Below are positions 17,029 through 27,278 of a stretch of DNA of 64,000 nt, piece by piece; position 1 is the stretch's first letter; the number at the start of each line of letters is the position of its first letter. This DNA comes from Idiomarina xiamenensis 10-D-4 (lineage in GTDB: Bacteria > Pseudomonadota > Gammaproteobacteria > Enterobacterales > Alteromonadaceae): the NCBI RefSeq assembly GCF_000299895.1, contig NZ_AMRG01000006.1, positions 91,302-155,301 of the forward strand. Reading direction: 5' to 3'. Below the pieces are notes generated by a model. It searched no databases and was not told the DNA's origin. It saw nothing but the letters and a program-made list of their open reading frames with translations. Position numbers and translations under genes: made by a program.

Positions 17029-18393
17029 CTAGCGTCCCGGGAACATACCTGGCGGTAATTTACCACCCAATCCGCGCATCATTTTGGCCATACCGCCGCC
17101 TTTCATCTTTTTCATCATTTTTTGCATCTGCAAAAATTGTTTCAGCAACTTATTGACGTCTTGCACTTGCGTACCCGAGCCCATGGCTATGCGGCGTTTC
17201 CGGCTACCTTTAATTAAGTCTGGATGTTGACGCTCTTTAGGCGTCATCGAATTGATGATGGCTTCCATCCGCAGGGTCATCTTATCGTCCATCTGACCTT
17301 TGATCTGGTCGGTCATTTTACCCATGCCGGGCATTTTATCGAGCAACCCCATCATGCCGCCCATATCACGCATCTGCACCAGCTGGTCACGAAAGTCTTC
17401 TAGCGAGAACTTGCCTTTGCTCATCACTTTACGAGCAACTTTTTCGGCTTTTTCTTTATCGACTTTGCGCTCAACTTCTTCGATTAATGAGAGCACATCA
17501 CCCATACCGAGAATGCGCGAGGCGACACGATCGGGATGGAACGGCTCTAACGCGTCGTTCTTTTCGCCAACACCTAAGAATTTAATCGGCTTGCCGGTAA
17601 TATGGCGAATCGACAATGCCGCACCACCGCGAGCATCACCGTCAGTTTTGGTTAGAATGACACCGGTTAATGGTAATGCATCGCTAAAGGCTTTAGCGGT
17701 ATTGGCCGCATCCTGACCAGTCATGGCGTCAACCACAAACAAGGTCTCTACCGGTTTAACCGATTCGTGCAAACGCTGAATTTCAGCCATCATGTCGGCA
17801 TCAATAGCTAAGCGACCGGCGGTATCGACTAAAAGCACATCATAAAACTGCTTACGGCCATGGGCGATAGCAGCTTCGGCGATGGCGACCGGGTCTTGGT
17901 CGGTGGACGACGGGAAAAAGTCTACCTCGACTTCTTGCGCCAAGGTTTCCAACTGCTTAATCGCTGCCGGACGATAAACGTCAGCACTGACAACCAGCAC
18001 CTTTTTCTTTTGTCGCTCACGTAAAAAGCGAGCCAGTTTACCGACACTGGTGGTTTTACCAGCACCTTGCAAACCGGCCATTAAAATCACCGCCGGCGGC
18101 TGTGCATTGAGGTTAAGTGGCACATTGCCCTCACCCATCGCGGCTTCCAACTCGCTTTGCACGATTTTTAGGAATACCTGACCGGGGCTCAAGCTTTTAT
18201 TCACTTCGGTGCCGACAGCGCGAGCTTTAACGTTGGCAATAAAGGCTTTCACCACCGGTAAGGCAACGTCCGCCTCTAACAACGCCATACGCACTTCACG
18301 CAGCGTTTCTTTAATATTGTCTTCGGTTAAACGGCCACGCCCGGTAACCGTTTTTAACGTTTTCGATAAACGCTCAGATAAGTTCTCAAACAT
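17029..18393 (-). CDS. ffh: Signal recognition particle protein Ffh
   Basis: This 454-residue GTPase, with 4.5S RNA, targets nascent inner-membrane proteins to FtsY. The N domain covers residues 1-90, and the G domain starts with the P-loop GLQGAGKTTSVGKL from residue 107, followed by DTAGRLAID, the guanine-specificity TKTDGDARGG, and GVGEKNDAL. The methionine-rich M domain runs from about 330 to the end (MQKMMKKMKGGGMAKMMRGL). Length matches E. coli Ffh. It is divergent from the ypjD-like gene. Confidence 0.98.
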   Translation of the reverse strand: MFENLSERLSKTLKTVTGRGRLTEDNIKETLREVRMALLEADVALPVVKAFIANVKARAVGTEVNKSLSPGQVFLKIVQSELEAAMGEGNVPLNLNAQPPAVILMAGLQGAGKTTSVGKLARFLRERQKKKVLVVSADVYRPAAIKQLETLAQEVEVDFFPSSTDQDPVAIAEAAIAHGRKQFYDVLLVDTAGRLAIDADMMAEIQRLHESVKPVETLFVVDAMTGQDAANTAKAFSDALPLTGVILTKTDGDARGGAALSIRHITGKPIKFLGVGEKNDALEPFHPDRVASRILGMGDVLSLIEEVERKVDKEKAEKVARKVMSKGKFSLEDFRDQLVQMRDMGGMMGLLDKMPGMGKMTDQIKGQMDDKMTLRMEAIINSMTPKERQHPDLIKGSRKRRIAMGSGTQVQDVNKLLKQFLQMQKMMKKMKGGGMAKMMRGLGGKLPPGMFPGR

Positions 18394-18538
18394 GCGACCT
18401 TAGCTTCCATTACCGCAAAAATTAGTCGTAGTATAACGCAGACTCAATAAAGTTTCGCCCGTCAGTATTGGGTTTAATACGATTAAGCCGTATACTCGGG
18501 AAAAGTTCACCACCAACCTTCGATCAGGCCGTTGCAAC

Positions 18539-19333
18539 ATGACCGCCGTTTTAGTCGTCATTGCTATTATTGCTTACCTTGCTAGCGCGCTTATCGCGCT
18601 GCGTCAATTAACGCCGGGCAAGCCCCAACGTCAATTATTAGTCACTGCGCTGGCCGTAATCGGCCTGTTGGCGCATGGTGGCTTGCTATTTTATTTATTG
18701 CAAGCCGACCAATTTGACCATTTAAACATTGCCAGTAGTTTGTCTACCGTGGCTTGGTTACTCGCCTTGCTCTCGACACTGCGCGGCAATAAGGCGGGAA
18801 GTTTGTTATTACGCCCGGTGATCTTACTGTTTGCCGCGCTCAGCACGCTGCTATTAGCTCTGGCACCGGTCGACTGGGGTGCTAATTTAGACAACAAACA
18901 CGGCTTGGTTATCCACATCGTATTGTCACTGGTCGCTTATGGTGTACTAGCATTAGCTACGTTATACGCCTTGCAACTGATGTATTTAAACAGCGTTTTA
19001 AAAGCCCGCAAAGCCAACGTGTTAGCAAATTATTTACCACCACTGTTGACCGTTGAAACTTATTTCTTTCGATTATTGACCGCCGGCTGTGTGCTACTAG
19101 CTTTTGCTATTATCAGCGGTTTCGCCTTTTTAGATAATATGTTGGCGCAGGCGCAAATTCACAAAACGGTGCTCTCTATTCTAGCTTTTGTCATCTATGC
19201 GGTGGTGTTAATTCGTCATCGTTGGCGCGGTGACCGTGGCAAAGCGGTAGTGATCACCACCGTTATCGCTGGCTTTATCCTCACCTTGGCTTATTTTGGT
19301 AGTCGCTTTGTCAAAGATATTCTACTTAGCTAA
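18539..19333 (+). CDS. ypjD: CcsA/CcmC-like inner membrane protein (YpjD)
   Basis: This is a 264-residue polytopic membrane protein with about eight predicted helices, of the cytochrome c assembly (CcsA/HemX) superfamily. Features include HGLVIHIVLSLVAYGVLALA and LPPLLTVETYFFRLLTAGCV. The position next to ffh and before a CorC-type gene is the conserved arrangement of E. coli ypjD-yfjD. A role in haem handling is inferred from the superfamily; the precise function of YpjD is not established. Confidence 0.85.
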   Translation: MTAVLVVIAIIAYLASALIALRQLTPGKPQRQLLVTALAVIGLLAHGGLLFYLLQADQFDHLNIASSLSTVAWLLALLSTLRGNKAGSLLLRPVILLFAALSTLLLALAPVDWGANLDNKHGLVIHIVLSLVAYGVLALATLYALQLMYLNSVLKARKANVLANYLPPLLTVETYFFRLLTAGCVLLAFAIISGFAFLDNMLAQAQIHKTVLSILAFVIYAVVLIRHRWRGDRGKAVVITTVIAGFILTLAYFGSRFVKDILLS

Positions 19334-19398
19334 GTCGTTTACTCGCTACCTAAAGGCTTGACTTCGCCAGCACGATGCCTAAATTATCAAGTTTTGGT

Positions 19399-19415
19399 CT
19401 ACGCCAGTGGCGTAG
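19399..19415 (+). terminator. Short hairpin after ypjD, possible terminator
   Basis: A 7-bp stem CTACGCC/GGCGTAG has an AGT loop. It is followed by a weak T-rich tract (CTTTGGTTT). It lies between ypjD and the CorC-type gene and may only attenuate transcription. Confidence 0.35.
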
Positions 19416-19449
19416 CACTCTTTGGTTTGAATCATAAAGGATCCCTTTC

Positions 19450-20748
19450 TTGGACGACATATCGACGAGTACGTTGCTCATAATTCTTGCCGTACTACTG
19501 CTGATGTCGGCATACTTCTCCGGTTCCGAAACCGGTATGATGTCGGTCAACCGATACCGCTTGCGTCACTTGGCGCAGCAACAAAACCGCTCGGCGTTGC
19601 GTGTACAAAGCCTGCTCGATCGCCCCGACCGCCTGATTGGTCTAATACTGATCGGTAACAACTTAGTTAACATTGCCGCGTCGTCCATCGCTACCATTTT
19701 ATGCTTACGCTGGTTTGGCGACGCCGGTATTGTGGTCGCCACCTTTGGCTTAACCTTGGTGATTTTGATTTTTGCCGAAGTGACGCCAAAAACTATCGCC
19801 GCTATGTATCCTGAGCGGGTCGCGTTTCCCAGTTCTTTATTATTAAAGTGGTTACTAAAACTGTGTTATCCGTTGGTCAGTTTCGTCAACATGATCACCA
19901 ATGGTTTTATGCGTTTATTGGGGATTAGACCGAGCCAAACACAGGGTGCCGAGGCCCTCAGTTCAGAAGAGTTGCGCACCGTTGTTAACGAAGCCGGGAG
20001 TTTAATACCGTCATCGCACCAAGAGATGCTATTAAGCATTTTAGACTTAGAAAAAGTTGCGGTTGAAGATGTCATGGTGCCACGCGCCGATATCATCGGC
20101 ATCGACATCAATAACGATTGGAAAGTTATTGTTAAACAGTTATCGCAAGGCCAGCATACCCGGCTATTGCTGTATCGCGGAGATATTGATGATGCTATTG
20201 GCTTTTTACATGCTCGCGATATTATGCGCTTGATGAGTAAGAATCAGTTTGAAGCCGATAAATCGATTCTGGTTAGGGCTGCTCGCGATATTTATTTTAT
20301 TCCTGAAGGCACGCCGCTAAACGTACAGTTATTAAAGTTTCAGCGCAACAAAGAGCGCATTGGCTTAGTAGTCGACGAATACGGAGATATTCAAGGCTTA
20401 GTGACATTAGAGGATATTCTTGAAGAAATCGTCGGTGACTTCACCACCAGCATGAGTCCAACCCCAAGCGAAATTGTGCATCCGCAACCCGACGGTAGCT
20501 ATTTGATTGAGGGTAGCGCCAACATTCGCGAACTCAATAAAGAGATGAACTGGGAATTACCCACCGACGGTCCAAAAACAGTTAGCGGTCTGATCATCGA
20601 GCAACTAGGCGATATTCCGCAAGTCAATATGAGTGTACGTTTAGCCGGATACCCAATAGAAATCATCGATGTTAGCGACAACACCATTAAAATGGCTCGT
20701 ATTCAGCCCGACTATTACTTATCGCCAACGCAAGACGAAGATGGCTAG
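19450..20748 (+). CDS. yfjD: CNNM/CorC-type transporter with CBS domains
   Basis: This is a 432-residue inner membrane protein of the HlyC/CorC (CNNM) family, linked to magnesium or cobalt efflux. Residues about 5-190 are the DUF21/CNNM transmembrane domain with SGSETGMMSVNRYRLRHLA. Residues about 205-330 are a pair of CBS domains (VMVPRADIIGID, GLVTLEDILEEIVGD), and the C-terminal CorC_HlyC domain occupies about 345-425. Start is TTG at 19450 with AAAGGAT upstream. It follows ypjD, as in E. coli. Relatives in Bacillus and Staphylococcus protect against magnesium toxicity. Confidence 0.9.
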   Translation: MDDISTSTLLIILAVLLLMSAYFSGSETGMMSVNRYRLRHLAQQQNRSALRVQSLLDRPDRLIGLILIGNNLVNIAASSIATILCLRWFGDAGIVVATFGLTLVILIFAEVTPKTIAAMYPERVAFPSSLLLKWLLKLCYPLVSFVNMITNGFMRLLGIRPSQTQGAEALSSEELRTVVNEAGSLIPSSHQEMLLSILDLEKVAVEDVMVPRADIIGIDINNDWKVIVKQLSQGQHTRLLLYRGDIDDAIGFLHARDIMRLMSKNQFEADKSILVRAARDIYFIPEGTPLNVQLLKFQRNKERIGLVVDEYGDIQGLVTLEDILEEIVGDFTTSMSPTPSEIVHPQPDGSYLIEGSANIRELNKEMNWELPTDGPKTVSGLIIEQLGDIPQVNMSVRLAGYPIEIIDVSDNTIKMARIQPDYYLSPTQDEDG

Positions 20749-20769
20749 CCTAATAAGCACGCTAGCCAT
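20741..20769. terminator. Hairpin between convergent genes
   Basis: A 9-bp perfect inverted repeat, ATGGCTAGC (20741-20749) and GCTAGCCAT (20761-20769), overlaps the stop codon of the CorC-type gene. It could act as a terminator in either direction, but the T-run is short (TTTCT). Confidence 0.5.
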
Positions 20770-20786
20770 TTCTCGCCAACGCAGTA

Positions 20787-21413
20787 TTAACCAAAGAACA
20801 GACGCCATAACCAGCCGTGTTGCAAATCTTCTTCACAGCTGCGTAATTGTGCGCCGTAGGTTGACGCTCGGCTTTTGACGATACGCGAGGTTTTGACTAG
20901 CCAGGGTTTCTGCAAATACGTTTTGCGACGGTAACCACCCCACCCTTCGTGATAATTTAGATACTGACCGTACGCGTCCCACTTTGAAACACCGTTGATT
21001 TTATGCGTTTTCCAAATAAACCAACCCATGAAATCAATGGCATCTTCAAAACTATCGCGGCTAGCCCAGCTGTTGCCGGTTTCGCGTTTGTAATCTTCCC
21101 AGGTTGGCGTTTTTGCTTGCGAGTAACCATAGGCAGAGCTCACACGCCCCCAAGGAATAAACCCCAGTAGATAATCACGCGGCGGCAACGCGTCATGACG
21201 AAACGAGCTTTCTTGATACATCATTGCCATTGGCACTTGAATAGGCGCGCCCCAGCGATCACGCGCATCAGCGGCGGCATGGTACCAATCGCGGTTTTCT
21301 TCAAAAATATCACATAAATTATCGGGGTTTGACGGTGGCGGTGTCGCACAACCAACCAGCAATAAACTAGCCGCCACTAACCCAGTTCGGCGTTTTGTTA
21401 ACGTCACTGACAA
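20787..21413 (-). CDS. Lipoprotein lytic transglycosylase (SLT-like)
   Basis: This is a 208-residue outer-membrane-type lipoprotein: a signal peptide ends in the lipobox LLVGC with Cys22. The mature domain resembles a transglycosylase SLT fold, with the catalytic glutamate candidate in MAMMYQESSFRHDA and downstream GYSQAKTPTWEDYKRETG and LNYHEGWGGY. Such enzymes cleave peptidoglycan between MurNAc and GlcNAc. It appears single-gene, facing the CorC-type gene. The fold assignment rests on the E-S-S-F motif and the HEG/WGGY segment. Confidence 0.85.
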   Translation of the reverse strand: MSVTLTKRRTGLVAASLLLVGCATPPPSNPDNLCDIFEENRDWYHAAADARDRWGAPIQVPMAMMYQESSFRHDALPPRDYLLGFIPWGRVSSAYGYSQAKTPTWEDYKRETGNSWASRDSFEDAIDFMGWFIWKTHKINGVSKWDAYGQYLNYHEGWGGYRRKTYLQKPWLVKTSRIVKSRASTYGAQLRSCEEDLQHGWLWRLFFG

Positions 21414-21545
21414 TCCTCGCGCACGATTATTTTTATATCGATGAAACTTTTTTACACTAGCTTAGGTCATAGTAGACAGATGAACACACTTCATGGTTCT
21501 CCCCTAGTGTCTTTTTGGCGCCGTTTTTACGGCGCCTTTTCTTTT
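21407..21545 (+). ncRNA. Putative small RNA or short transcript ending in a plus-strand terminator
   Basis: A strong rho-independent terminator points along the plus strand (see 21517-21545), yet both flanking genes are on the minus strand. A possible promoter lies upstream: CTGACA (21407-21412) and TTTTAT (21431-21436) with an 18-base spacer. Together they would give a transcript of about 100 bases starting near 21443. An ATG reading frame exists inside but runs straight through the hairpin and has no family resemblance, so a non-coding RNA is more likely than a protein. This is inference. Confidence 0.35.
21517..21545 (+). terminator. Strong plus-strand rho-independent terminator
   Basis: The stem GGCGCCGT/ACGGCGCC (21517-21524 and 21529-21536) has a TTTT loop and is followed by TTTTCTTTT. 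The U-run is on the plus-strand side only, so it does not serve gshA, which enters from the other side. Confidence 0.88.
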
Positions 21546-21581
21546 AGCGCGCTATGTAATCCAAATAAACCCGCCTATGGC

Positions 21582-23189
21582 TTAAGCGACACTATCATCC
21601 AAAGCGTCGACCGCACGCGCAGCGTTAGCGAAATAGGTCGTTAAAAACTGGCTAAAATCGCTACCTTTATCGTCAGTCTCGCGTTGTCGTCGGGCCTGTA
21701 TCGATTGCTCCGCCCAATCACTAAATTGCTGCTCACTGAACTCCGTTAAACGATGCTCAAGCAATTCAGCCTTATATTGTTGTGCTAAACGTAACGCCAA
21801 TTCGGCGTTACTTTGTCCATCGCGCAATATCGATAGTACCTGTCCCGACAGCGTCAACTCCGGATTGAGCACGCACTGATAGAGCTGGTGCAGCGTCTGC
21901 GCATAAGCACTGTCATTATTGGCACTGTCCAGCAAAGGTACTAACAGTTGCAAATCGGCAAACAGTTCTTCCAACCAATCGACCATCGCTCGCGATTGAC
22001 CGTTATCATCCAAGCTTAAACGAGGGTCACGACCGTCCAGAACCACTTTATTAAAATTTTTCTCGGCTTGCTGCTGTTGTTGCAAGCTCATCTCAGCGCT
22101 GGGCTGCAGCAAGCAATAAAATAGTAACAAGTCTAAAAAACGCATTTGCTCTGCCGTTATGCCGACATCGCTAAACGGGTTAACATCCAATGCCCGCACC
22201 TCGATGTACTCAACGCCACCGCGCTCTAGAGCCTGAGTTGGGGTTTCATTACCTTTAGTGACACGCTTTGGACGAATCGTGGCATAAAACTCGTTCTCAA
22301 TTTGCAGGATATTCGCATTCAACTGGCGATACTGCTCGCCGTCTTTGACGCCAATTCGCGCAAACTGCGTCGATGGCGTTGAGATCGCGCGGCGTAAACC
22401 GGCGACGTAATCGTCCAGCGAGTTATAGGTAATCCCCAGCGCCGCTTGTTCTTTATTGGTATAACCCAAATCACTCATGCGTAATGAGGTCGCGTAGGGG
22501 CGATACAATGAACCATTCGGCAAGCGCTCAAAGCTTAAATTTGCCTGCGCATGCTCAACGAAAGATTCGCAAATAGCCGGTGAAGCCCCAAATAAATATG
22601 GGATCACCCAACTGACACGCTTAAAGTTACGTATCAAGGCAAAATAGCGCTGAGAAATAAAGCGTTGGTTTAACGGTGCTTGCTCAAGCTCGGCCAAGGC
22701 CTGCCAAATTCCTTTCGGCACCGAGAAGTTATAATGCACACCGGCAATAATTTGCATCATGGCGCCATAACGCTCAGTTAAACCTAAACGATACAACGTC
22801 TTCATACGACCACTATTTGAGCTGCCGTATTGCGCCACCTGAATATCGGCAACATCACCGACATAACAGGGCATACTGACCGGCCACAGTAATTCATCGC
22901 CCAAAGCACGGTAAGTTACCGCATGAATATCACGTAACTGTGCTAAGGTTTGTTCGATATTGCTGGCTACCGGCGTGATGAACTCCATCAGCGATTCGGC
23001 ATAATCAGTGGTGATCATAGCATGTGTGAGGCTGGCTCCCAGCTGGGCTGGGTGAGCCGAGCTCGCCAACGTACCATCGGCGTTGATACGTAATGCTTCA
23101 CGCTCAACTCCTCGTTGAATTTGTCCCCAGGCAGGTCGCAAATCCGCGTTTTGCAGTGCAGCCACTGCGACGTCAAATGTCGGTTGCAA
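21582..23189 (-). CDS. gshA: Glutamate-cysteine ligase
   Basis: This is the first and rate-limiting enzyme of glutathione synthesis, joining glutamate and cysteine with ATP. The sequence follows E. coli GshA: IQRGVEREALRINADGTLA, ITTDYAESLMEFITPVASNI, WPVSMPCYVGD, YGSSNSGRMKTLYRLGL and VHYNFSVP. The start is uncertain. The open frame extends upstream to a GTG at 23297, but a TTG at 23189 gives 535 residues and an N-terminus aligned with E. coli (about 20 residues before IQRG), with GGG 8 bases before it. Glutathione from this enzyme is the cofactor of the frmA-fghA pathway at 57926. Confidence 0.93.
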   Translation of the reverse strand: MQPTFDVAVAALQNADLRPAWGQIQRGVEREALRINADGTLASSAHPAQLGASLTHAMITTDYAESLMEFITPVASNIEQTLAQLRDIHAVTYRALGDELLWPVSMPCYVGDVADIQVAQYGSSNSGRMKTLYRLGLTERYGAMMQIIAGVHYNFSVPKGIWQALAELEQAPLNQRFISQRYFALIRNFKRVSWVIPYLFGASPAICESFVEHAQANLSFERLPNGSLYRPYATSLRMSDLGYTNKEQAALGITYNSLDDYVAGLRRAISTPSTQFARIGVKDGEQYRQLNANILQIENEFYATIRPKRVTKGNETPTQALERGGVEYIEVRALDVNPFSDVGITAEQMRFLDLLLFYCLLQPSAEMSLQQQQQAEKNFNKVVLDGRDPRLSLDDNGQSRAMVDWLEELFADLQLLVPLLDSANNDSAYAQTLHQLYQCVLNPELTLSGQVLSILRDGQSNAELALRLAQQYKAELLEHRLTEFSEQQFSDWAEQSIQARRQRETDDKGSDFSQFLTTYFANAARAVDALDDSVA

Positions 23190-23347
23190 AATCGTTACCC
23201 GTACTCTCAGTGTTCCTGAAAAGATAGCGCTCAGCTTACTGTTAAAAAGCGCTGTCGTCCATGCGATATTTAATCGGCTTGGCGATGTCGCTAGCACATG
23301 GCATCATACGTGCAGACATCGCCAACTAACTATCATAGCCAACCATT

Positions 23348-25972
23348 ATGCTGATTTCGCCAAATCGATGGCCCTACTTGCAAGCCAGCTTCGCCGTCTT
23401 ACAGTTAGCAAGCTTAGCACTTTTTCTCTTTTTACCGCCACCCTTCGGCGCTTATGCGCTGGCTATTATGGTGGTACTGAGTTTATCACTAAGTGGTTTA
23501 CTGTGGTGGAACAGTCGTCGCAACAGCCTGCGCGAACCCTTAGCTCAGCCATTCCTGTCAAATACCTCACTACAGCTGTTACAACAGGTATTCAACGACT
23601 TACCGACTCGCGTTTATTGGCGTGATAGCGAACTACGCTTGCTTGGTGGTAATCGCGCGTTTGTGCGCGACCTCGGCCTGACCGAAGCCAGTGAATTAAA
23701 CTTAGCAGTCAATGATAGTAATGCCGCCAACCAACAATTACGCGAACTGGATAAAATCACTTTAGAGACCGCATTCGCCAATTGTAATCAAGAGCTGGCG
23801 ATTAGCTTAGCTGGCGAGCAACGTTGGGTTGAACATTCCAGCGTTCCTTTGTATGACGACCACCAACGCATGATCGGCATTTTAGGAAGCTATTACGATA
23901 TAACGACGATCAAGGCGGTCGCGGCGGCGATGGAACAAGCGAAGGAGCAAGCCGAACAAGCCAACCAAGCCAAAGGTGAATTCTTGGCCAATATGAGCCA
24001 CGAAATTCGTACGCCCATCAATGCCATTGTCGGTATGGCTAACTTATGTTTGAAAACCGAATTAGATGCCAAACAAACCCGTTACTTGCGCGTCATTGAT
24101 TCGTCCTCCAAGGCGTTATTAGGAGTCATCAACGACATTCTCGATTTTTCGAAAATCGATGCCGGCAAGTTGGTGATGGAGCAAATACCGTTTGATTTAG
24201 AAGATGTGCTGACCACCTTAGCGGATATGTTCGCCTTTCGCGCTTACGATAAGGACTTAGAGTTCATTATTAATCTACCGGCCAGCATTCCTACGCTGCT
24301 ACTGGGCGATCCGCTACGCTTAAATCAAGTGTTAGTGAACCTGGTCAGTAACGCTATTAAGTTTACCGAAGACGGTGAGATCAATGTCGGTGTTACGCTG
24401 CTAGATAAGTCAGAAGATAAAGTCTGGTTACGTATCTCAGTAACCGATACCGGTATCGGCATGGACGAAGAGCAGCGCGCAAACTTATTTAAAGCCTTTA
24501 CCCAAGCTGACACCTCAACCACCCGTAAATACGGTGGAACCGGGTTAGGTTTGGCCATTTCCCGACGTTTAATACAACTGATGCACGGCGACATTGGCGT
24601 CACCAGCGCAGCGGGTCAAGGCTCAACCTTTTATATCGAATTAACCCTGCCGCTGCAGGACAGTCAGGACAGCTCGCATCATCAAAACCTATTAAAACGC
24701 CTACAAAATACTCGTATTCTCGCCATCGATGATAACCTCAGCACCCGTGAGATGCTTTATGAAATGCTGAGCGCTTATGGTATGCAAGTAAAAGTTTGCC
24801 GCACCGCGGAGCAAGGCTTAGCGCTGCTAAACGCGGCAGCCGAAGCGGAACAACCCTATCAAGTCGCGCTGGTTGACTGGCGTTTACCTGGCATGGATGG
24901 TATTGAGTTCTGCCAACAAGTTACCCAAAATAGCCAACTGCACGACAAGCCTAAACTGATTATTGCCAGCGGTTACTATGCTGAAGAAATGTCCGATCAA
25001 GCCCATCGCGCCGGCGTCGCCGACTTTATTACTAAGCCCTATACCGCCGCCACCCTAGCGCGCTCGTTAACATCCGTGCTCAGCGGCCAACAAGGTAAAC
25101 TCGGCAGTGAACAACCCAGTCGACAGCAAATCCCCGAGCAAATTCGACAAGCGCCCATTTTAGTGGTCGAAGATAATGAAATTAACCAGCATGTCGCGCG
25201 CGAATTGCTCACCGGTCACGGTTTTCAGGTGGACATCGCTGAAAATGGTCAACAGGCCGTCGATAAAGTCCAACAGCAGTCGTATGCGATGGTATTGATG
25301 GATATTCAGATGCCCGTCATGGACGGCTATAAAGCGGCTGAAACGATTCGCCAGCAGTTCTCCTATCAACGCTTGCCAATCGTCGCCATGACCGCTAACG
25401 CCATGACCGGCGACGCCGAGAAGTCATCAGCAGCGGGTATGCAGGGGCATCTCGCTAAACCTATCGACGAAGACCAGCTCTTAGCCATGTTAATTCGTTG
25501 GTGTATTCCTGGAGATTATCAGCAACAGCGCACGACTAGTACCGCTCCAGCCAGCGCCAGCGCAGCACCAGTCGAACGGCCGAAACCGCGTTACCCGCAG
25601 AGTAAAGGCGTTGATTTTGCCAGTGCATTGGCACGCTTGCAGCATAATGTCGATTTATACGCTAAGCTGGTTGACCAATTGGTCGAGCAATATCGAGGCA
25701 GCGCCTTAAAGGTGGCCGATTTCATTACCCGTGGTCAGCATGACAGTGCGCGCCGTTATTTCCACTCGCTCAAAGGCGCCGCCGCTAATCTCGGCCTAAC
25801 GTTATTGCAAAAGCGCGCCGCCCTACTTGAGAGTTCGATGGCAAACAGTGAAATCGATAAAGTCGCTGACCAAATTACCGGTTTGGAACCGCTGCTTGAA
25901 CAAGCCAGTCAAGCCGCCTTCGATTTACGTGAGTGGCACAAGCGCCAACCTAATCAGGAGAGTCAAACATGA
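23348..25972 (+). CDS. Hybrid sensor histidine kinase (PAS-HisKA-HATPase-REC-REC-HPt)
   Basis: This is an 874-residue membrane kinase with a full internal phosphorelay. Two helices cover about residues 10-53, with almost no periplasmic loop. A PAS domain spans about 75-190. A HisKA domain has His218 in [10 protein letters not shown]. The HATPase domain covers about 320-440 ([25 protein letters not shown]). There are two receivers (phosphoacceptors in [13 protein letters not shown] and [13 protein letters not shown]) and a C-terminal HPt domain ([13 protein letters not shown]). It has the BarA-like layout but a PAS in place of a periplasmic sensor. Its TGA overlaps the ATG of a 57-residue membrane protein. 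The final response regulator is not adjacent. Confidence 0.93.
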   Translation: MLISPNRWPYLQASFAVLQLASLALFLFLPPPFGAYALAIMVVLSLSLSGLLWWNSRRNSLREPLAQPFLSNTSLQLLQQVFNDLPTRVYWRDSELRLLGGNRAFVRDLGLTEASELNLAVNDSNAANQQLRELDKITLETAFANCNQELAISLAGEQRWVEHSSVPLYDDHQRMIGILGSYYDITTIKAVAAAMEQAKEQAEQANQAKGEFLANMSHEIRTPINAIVGMANLCLKTELDAKQTRYLRVIDSSSKALLGVINDILDFSKIDAGKLVMEQIPFDLEDVLTTLADMFAFRAYDKDLEFIINLPASIPTLLLGDPLRLNQVLVNLVSNAIKFTEDGEINVGVTLLDKSEDKVWLRISVTDTGIGMDEEQRANLFKAFTQADTSTTRKYGGTGLGLAISRRLIQLMHGDIGVTSAAGQGSTFYIELTLPLQDSQDSSHHQNLLKRLQNTRILAIDDNLSTREMLYEMLSAYGMQVKVCRTAEQGLALLNAAAEAEQPYQVALVDWRLPGMDGIEFCQQVTQNSQLHDKPKLIIASGYYAEEMSDQAHRAGVADFITKPYTAATLARSLTSVLSGQQGKLGSEQPSRQQIPEQIRQAPILVVEDNEINQHVARELLTGHGFQVDIAENGQQAVDKVQQQSYAMVLMDIQMPVMDGYKAAETIRQQFSYQRLPIVAMTANAMTGDAEKSSAAGMQGHLAKPIDEDQLLAMLIRWCIPGDYQQQRTTSTAPASASAAPVERPKPRYPQSKGVDFASALARLQHNVDLYAKLVDQLVEQYRGSALKVADFITRGQHDSARRYFHSLKGAAANLGLTLLQKRAALLESSMANSEIDKVADQITGLEPLLEQASQAAFDLREWHKRQPNQESQT

Positions 25973-26142
25973 TAAGACTGTTTGTGATCATTCCTATCGT
26001 ACTCTGTTTGCTATGGCTGGTTTATCTACGTTGGCACGGCTGGAGCCTCAAACAAGGCCGCCAAGGCTTTGTTTATATTATCGTGTTCAGTGCCACCATT
26101 GCTGCTTTTTATAGCGTGATGCTATGGCTCACGCAGTATTAG
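25969..26142 (+). CDS. 57-residue two-helix membrane protein coupled to the hybrid kinase
   Basis: This small gene starts ATG at 25969, overlapping the kinase stop as ATGA, with AGGAG a few bases upstream inside the kinase. The product begins [20 protein letters not shown], has a short basic loop [13 protein letters not shown], then a second hydrophobic segment [20 protein letters not shown], and ends LTQY. It is therefore a helical hairpin in the inner membrane. I do not recognise a family. The tight coupling suggests it helps or modulates the kinase. Its TAG stop shares bases 26140-26141 with the stop codon of the convergent oadB. Confidence 0.65.
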   Translation: MIRLFVIIPIVLCLLWLVYLRWHGWSLKQGRQGFVYIIVFSATIAAFYSVMLWLTQY

Positions 26143-27272
26143 CCACCGACCAACGCTAATAGAATACCGGCCGCAACAGCCGAGCCTAACACCCCAGCAA
26201 CATTGGGGCCCATGGCGTGCATCAGCAAAAAGTTTTGAGGATTAGCCTCGAGCCCAACTTTGTTGACCACCCGAGCCGACATCGGCACCGCAGACACGCC
26301 AGCAGCACCAATCAATGGATTGATGGGGTGACGGCTAAACTTACCCATCAGTTTTGCCATTAACACCCCGGCGGCAGTACCCATTGCAAAAGCACAGGCG
26401 CCGAGTAGTAAAATACCTAATGTCTCTATCCGTAAAAACTCATCAGCGGACAGTTTAGCGCCAACCGCCAAGCCGAGAAAAATCGTGACGATGTTGATCA
26501 GTTCGTTTTGCGCGGTCTTGCTCAGACGTTCAACCACACCTGATTCACGCATCAGATTACCTAAGCAAAACATGCCAACTAATGGCGCCGCCGAAGGCAG
26601 CAGTAGCAGCGTCAGCACGACCACAATCAACGGAAAGGCAATACGCTCACGTCGTTGTACCGGACGCAATTGTGCCATCTTAATGGCGCGCTCTTGCGGC
26701 GAGGTCAGCAGCTTCATGATTGGCGGTTGAATAATCGGTACTAATGCCATGTATGAGTATGCCGCCACGGCGATGGCGCCGAGTAAATCAGGCGCTAGCT
26801 TTGAGGCGAGGAAAATTGCGGTAGGACCGTCGGCGCCGCCGATGATAGCGATCGCCGAAGCATCCGCAAGGGTGAAGTCGAAGCCTGGTACCGCATTCAG
26901 TAAAATCGCACCAAACAGCGTAACAAAAATACCAAACTGTGCCGCGGCGCCCAGCAACAATACACGCGGATTGGCTAACAGAGGACTAAAGTCGGTTAAC
27001 GCCCCGACGCCCATAAAAATCAATAACGGAAAGACACCAGTATCAATCCCCACTAAATAGATGTAATGCAGAATACCGCCAGCGTCATTCATGCCTGCCA
27101 AGGGAATATTGGCCAGTACGGCACCAAAGCCAATCGGTAGTAGTAATAACGGTTCAAACTTTTTGCCAATTGCTAGATACAGCAGCACAAAGCCAACCAT
27201 GATCATCACCAGTTGGCCCCAGCCCATGGCGGCCATACCGGTACTTTGCCAGAGTGTCTGTAGCTGCTGCAT
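26139..27272 (-). CDS. oadB: Oxaloacetate decarboxylase beta subunit (sodium pump)
   Basis: This 377-residue integral membrane subunit decarboxylates carboxybiotin and couples it to Na+ export. Typical features include [16 protein letters not shown], the signature [19 protein letters not shown], and the C-terminal [15 protein letters not shown]. There are about ten membrane segments. It lies 6 bases after oadA in the order oadG-oadA-oadB. The convergent neighbour's stop codon overlaps its own. Confidence 0.95.
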   Translation of the reverse strand: MQQLQTLWQSTGMAAMGWGQLVMIMVGFVLLYLAIGKKFEPLLLLPIGFGAVLANIPLAGMNDAGGILHYIYLVGIDTGVFPLLIFMGVGALTDFSPLLANPRVLLLGAAAQFGIFVTLFGAILLNAVPGFDFTLADASAIAIIGGADGPTAIFLASKLAPDLLGAIAVAAYSYMALVPIIQPPIMKLLTSPQERAIKMAQLRPVQRRERIAFPLIVVVLTLLLLPSAAPLVGMFCLGNLMRESGVVERLSKTAQNELINIVTIFLGLAVGAKLSADEFLRIETLGILLLGACAFAMGTAAGVLMAKLMGKFSRHPINPLIGAAGVSAVPMSARVVNKVGLEANPQNFLLMHAMGPNVAGVLGSAVAAGILLALVGG

Positions 27273-27278
27273 ATGGCG

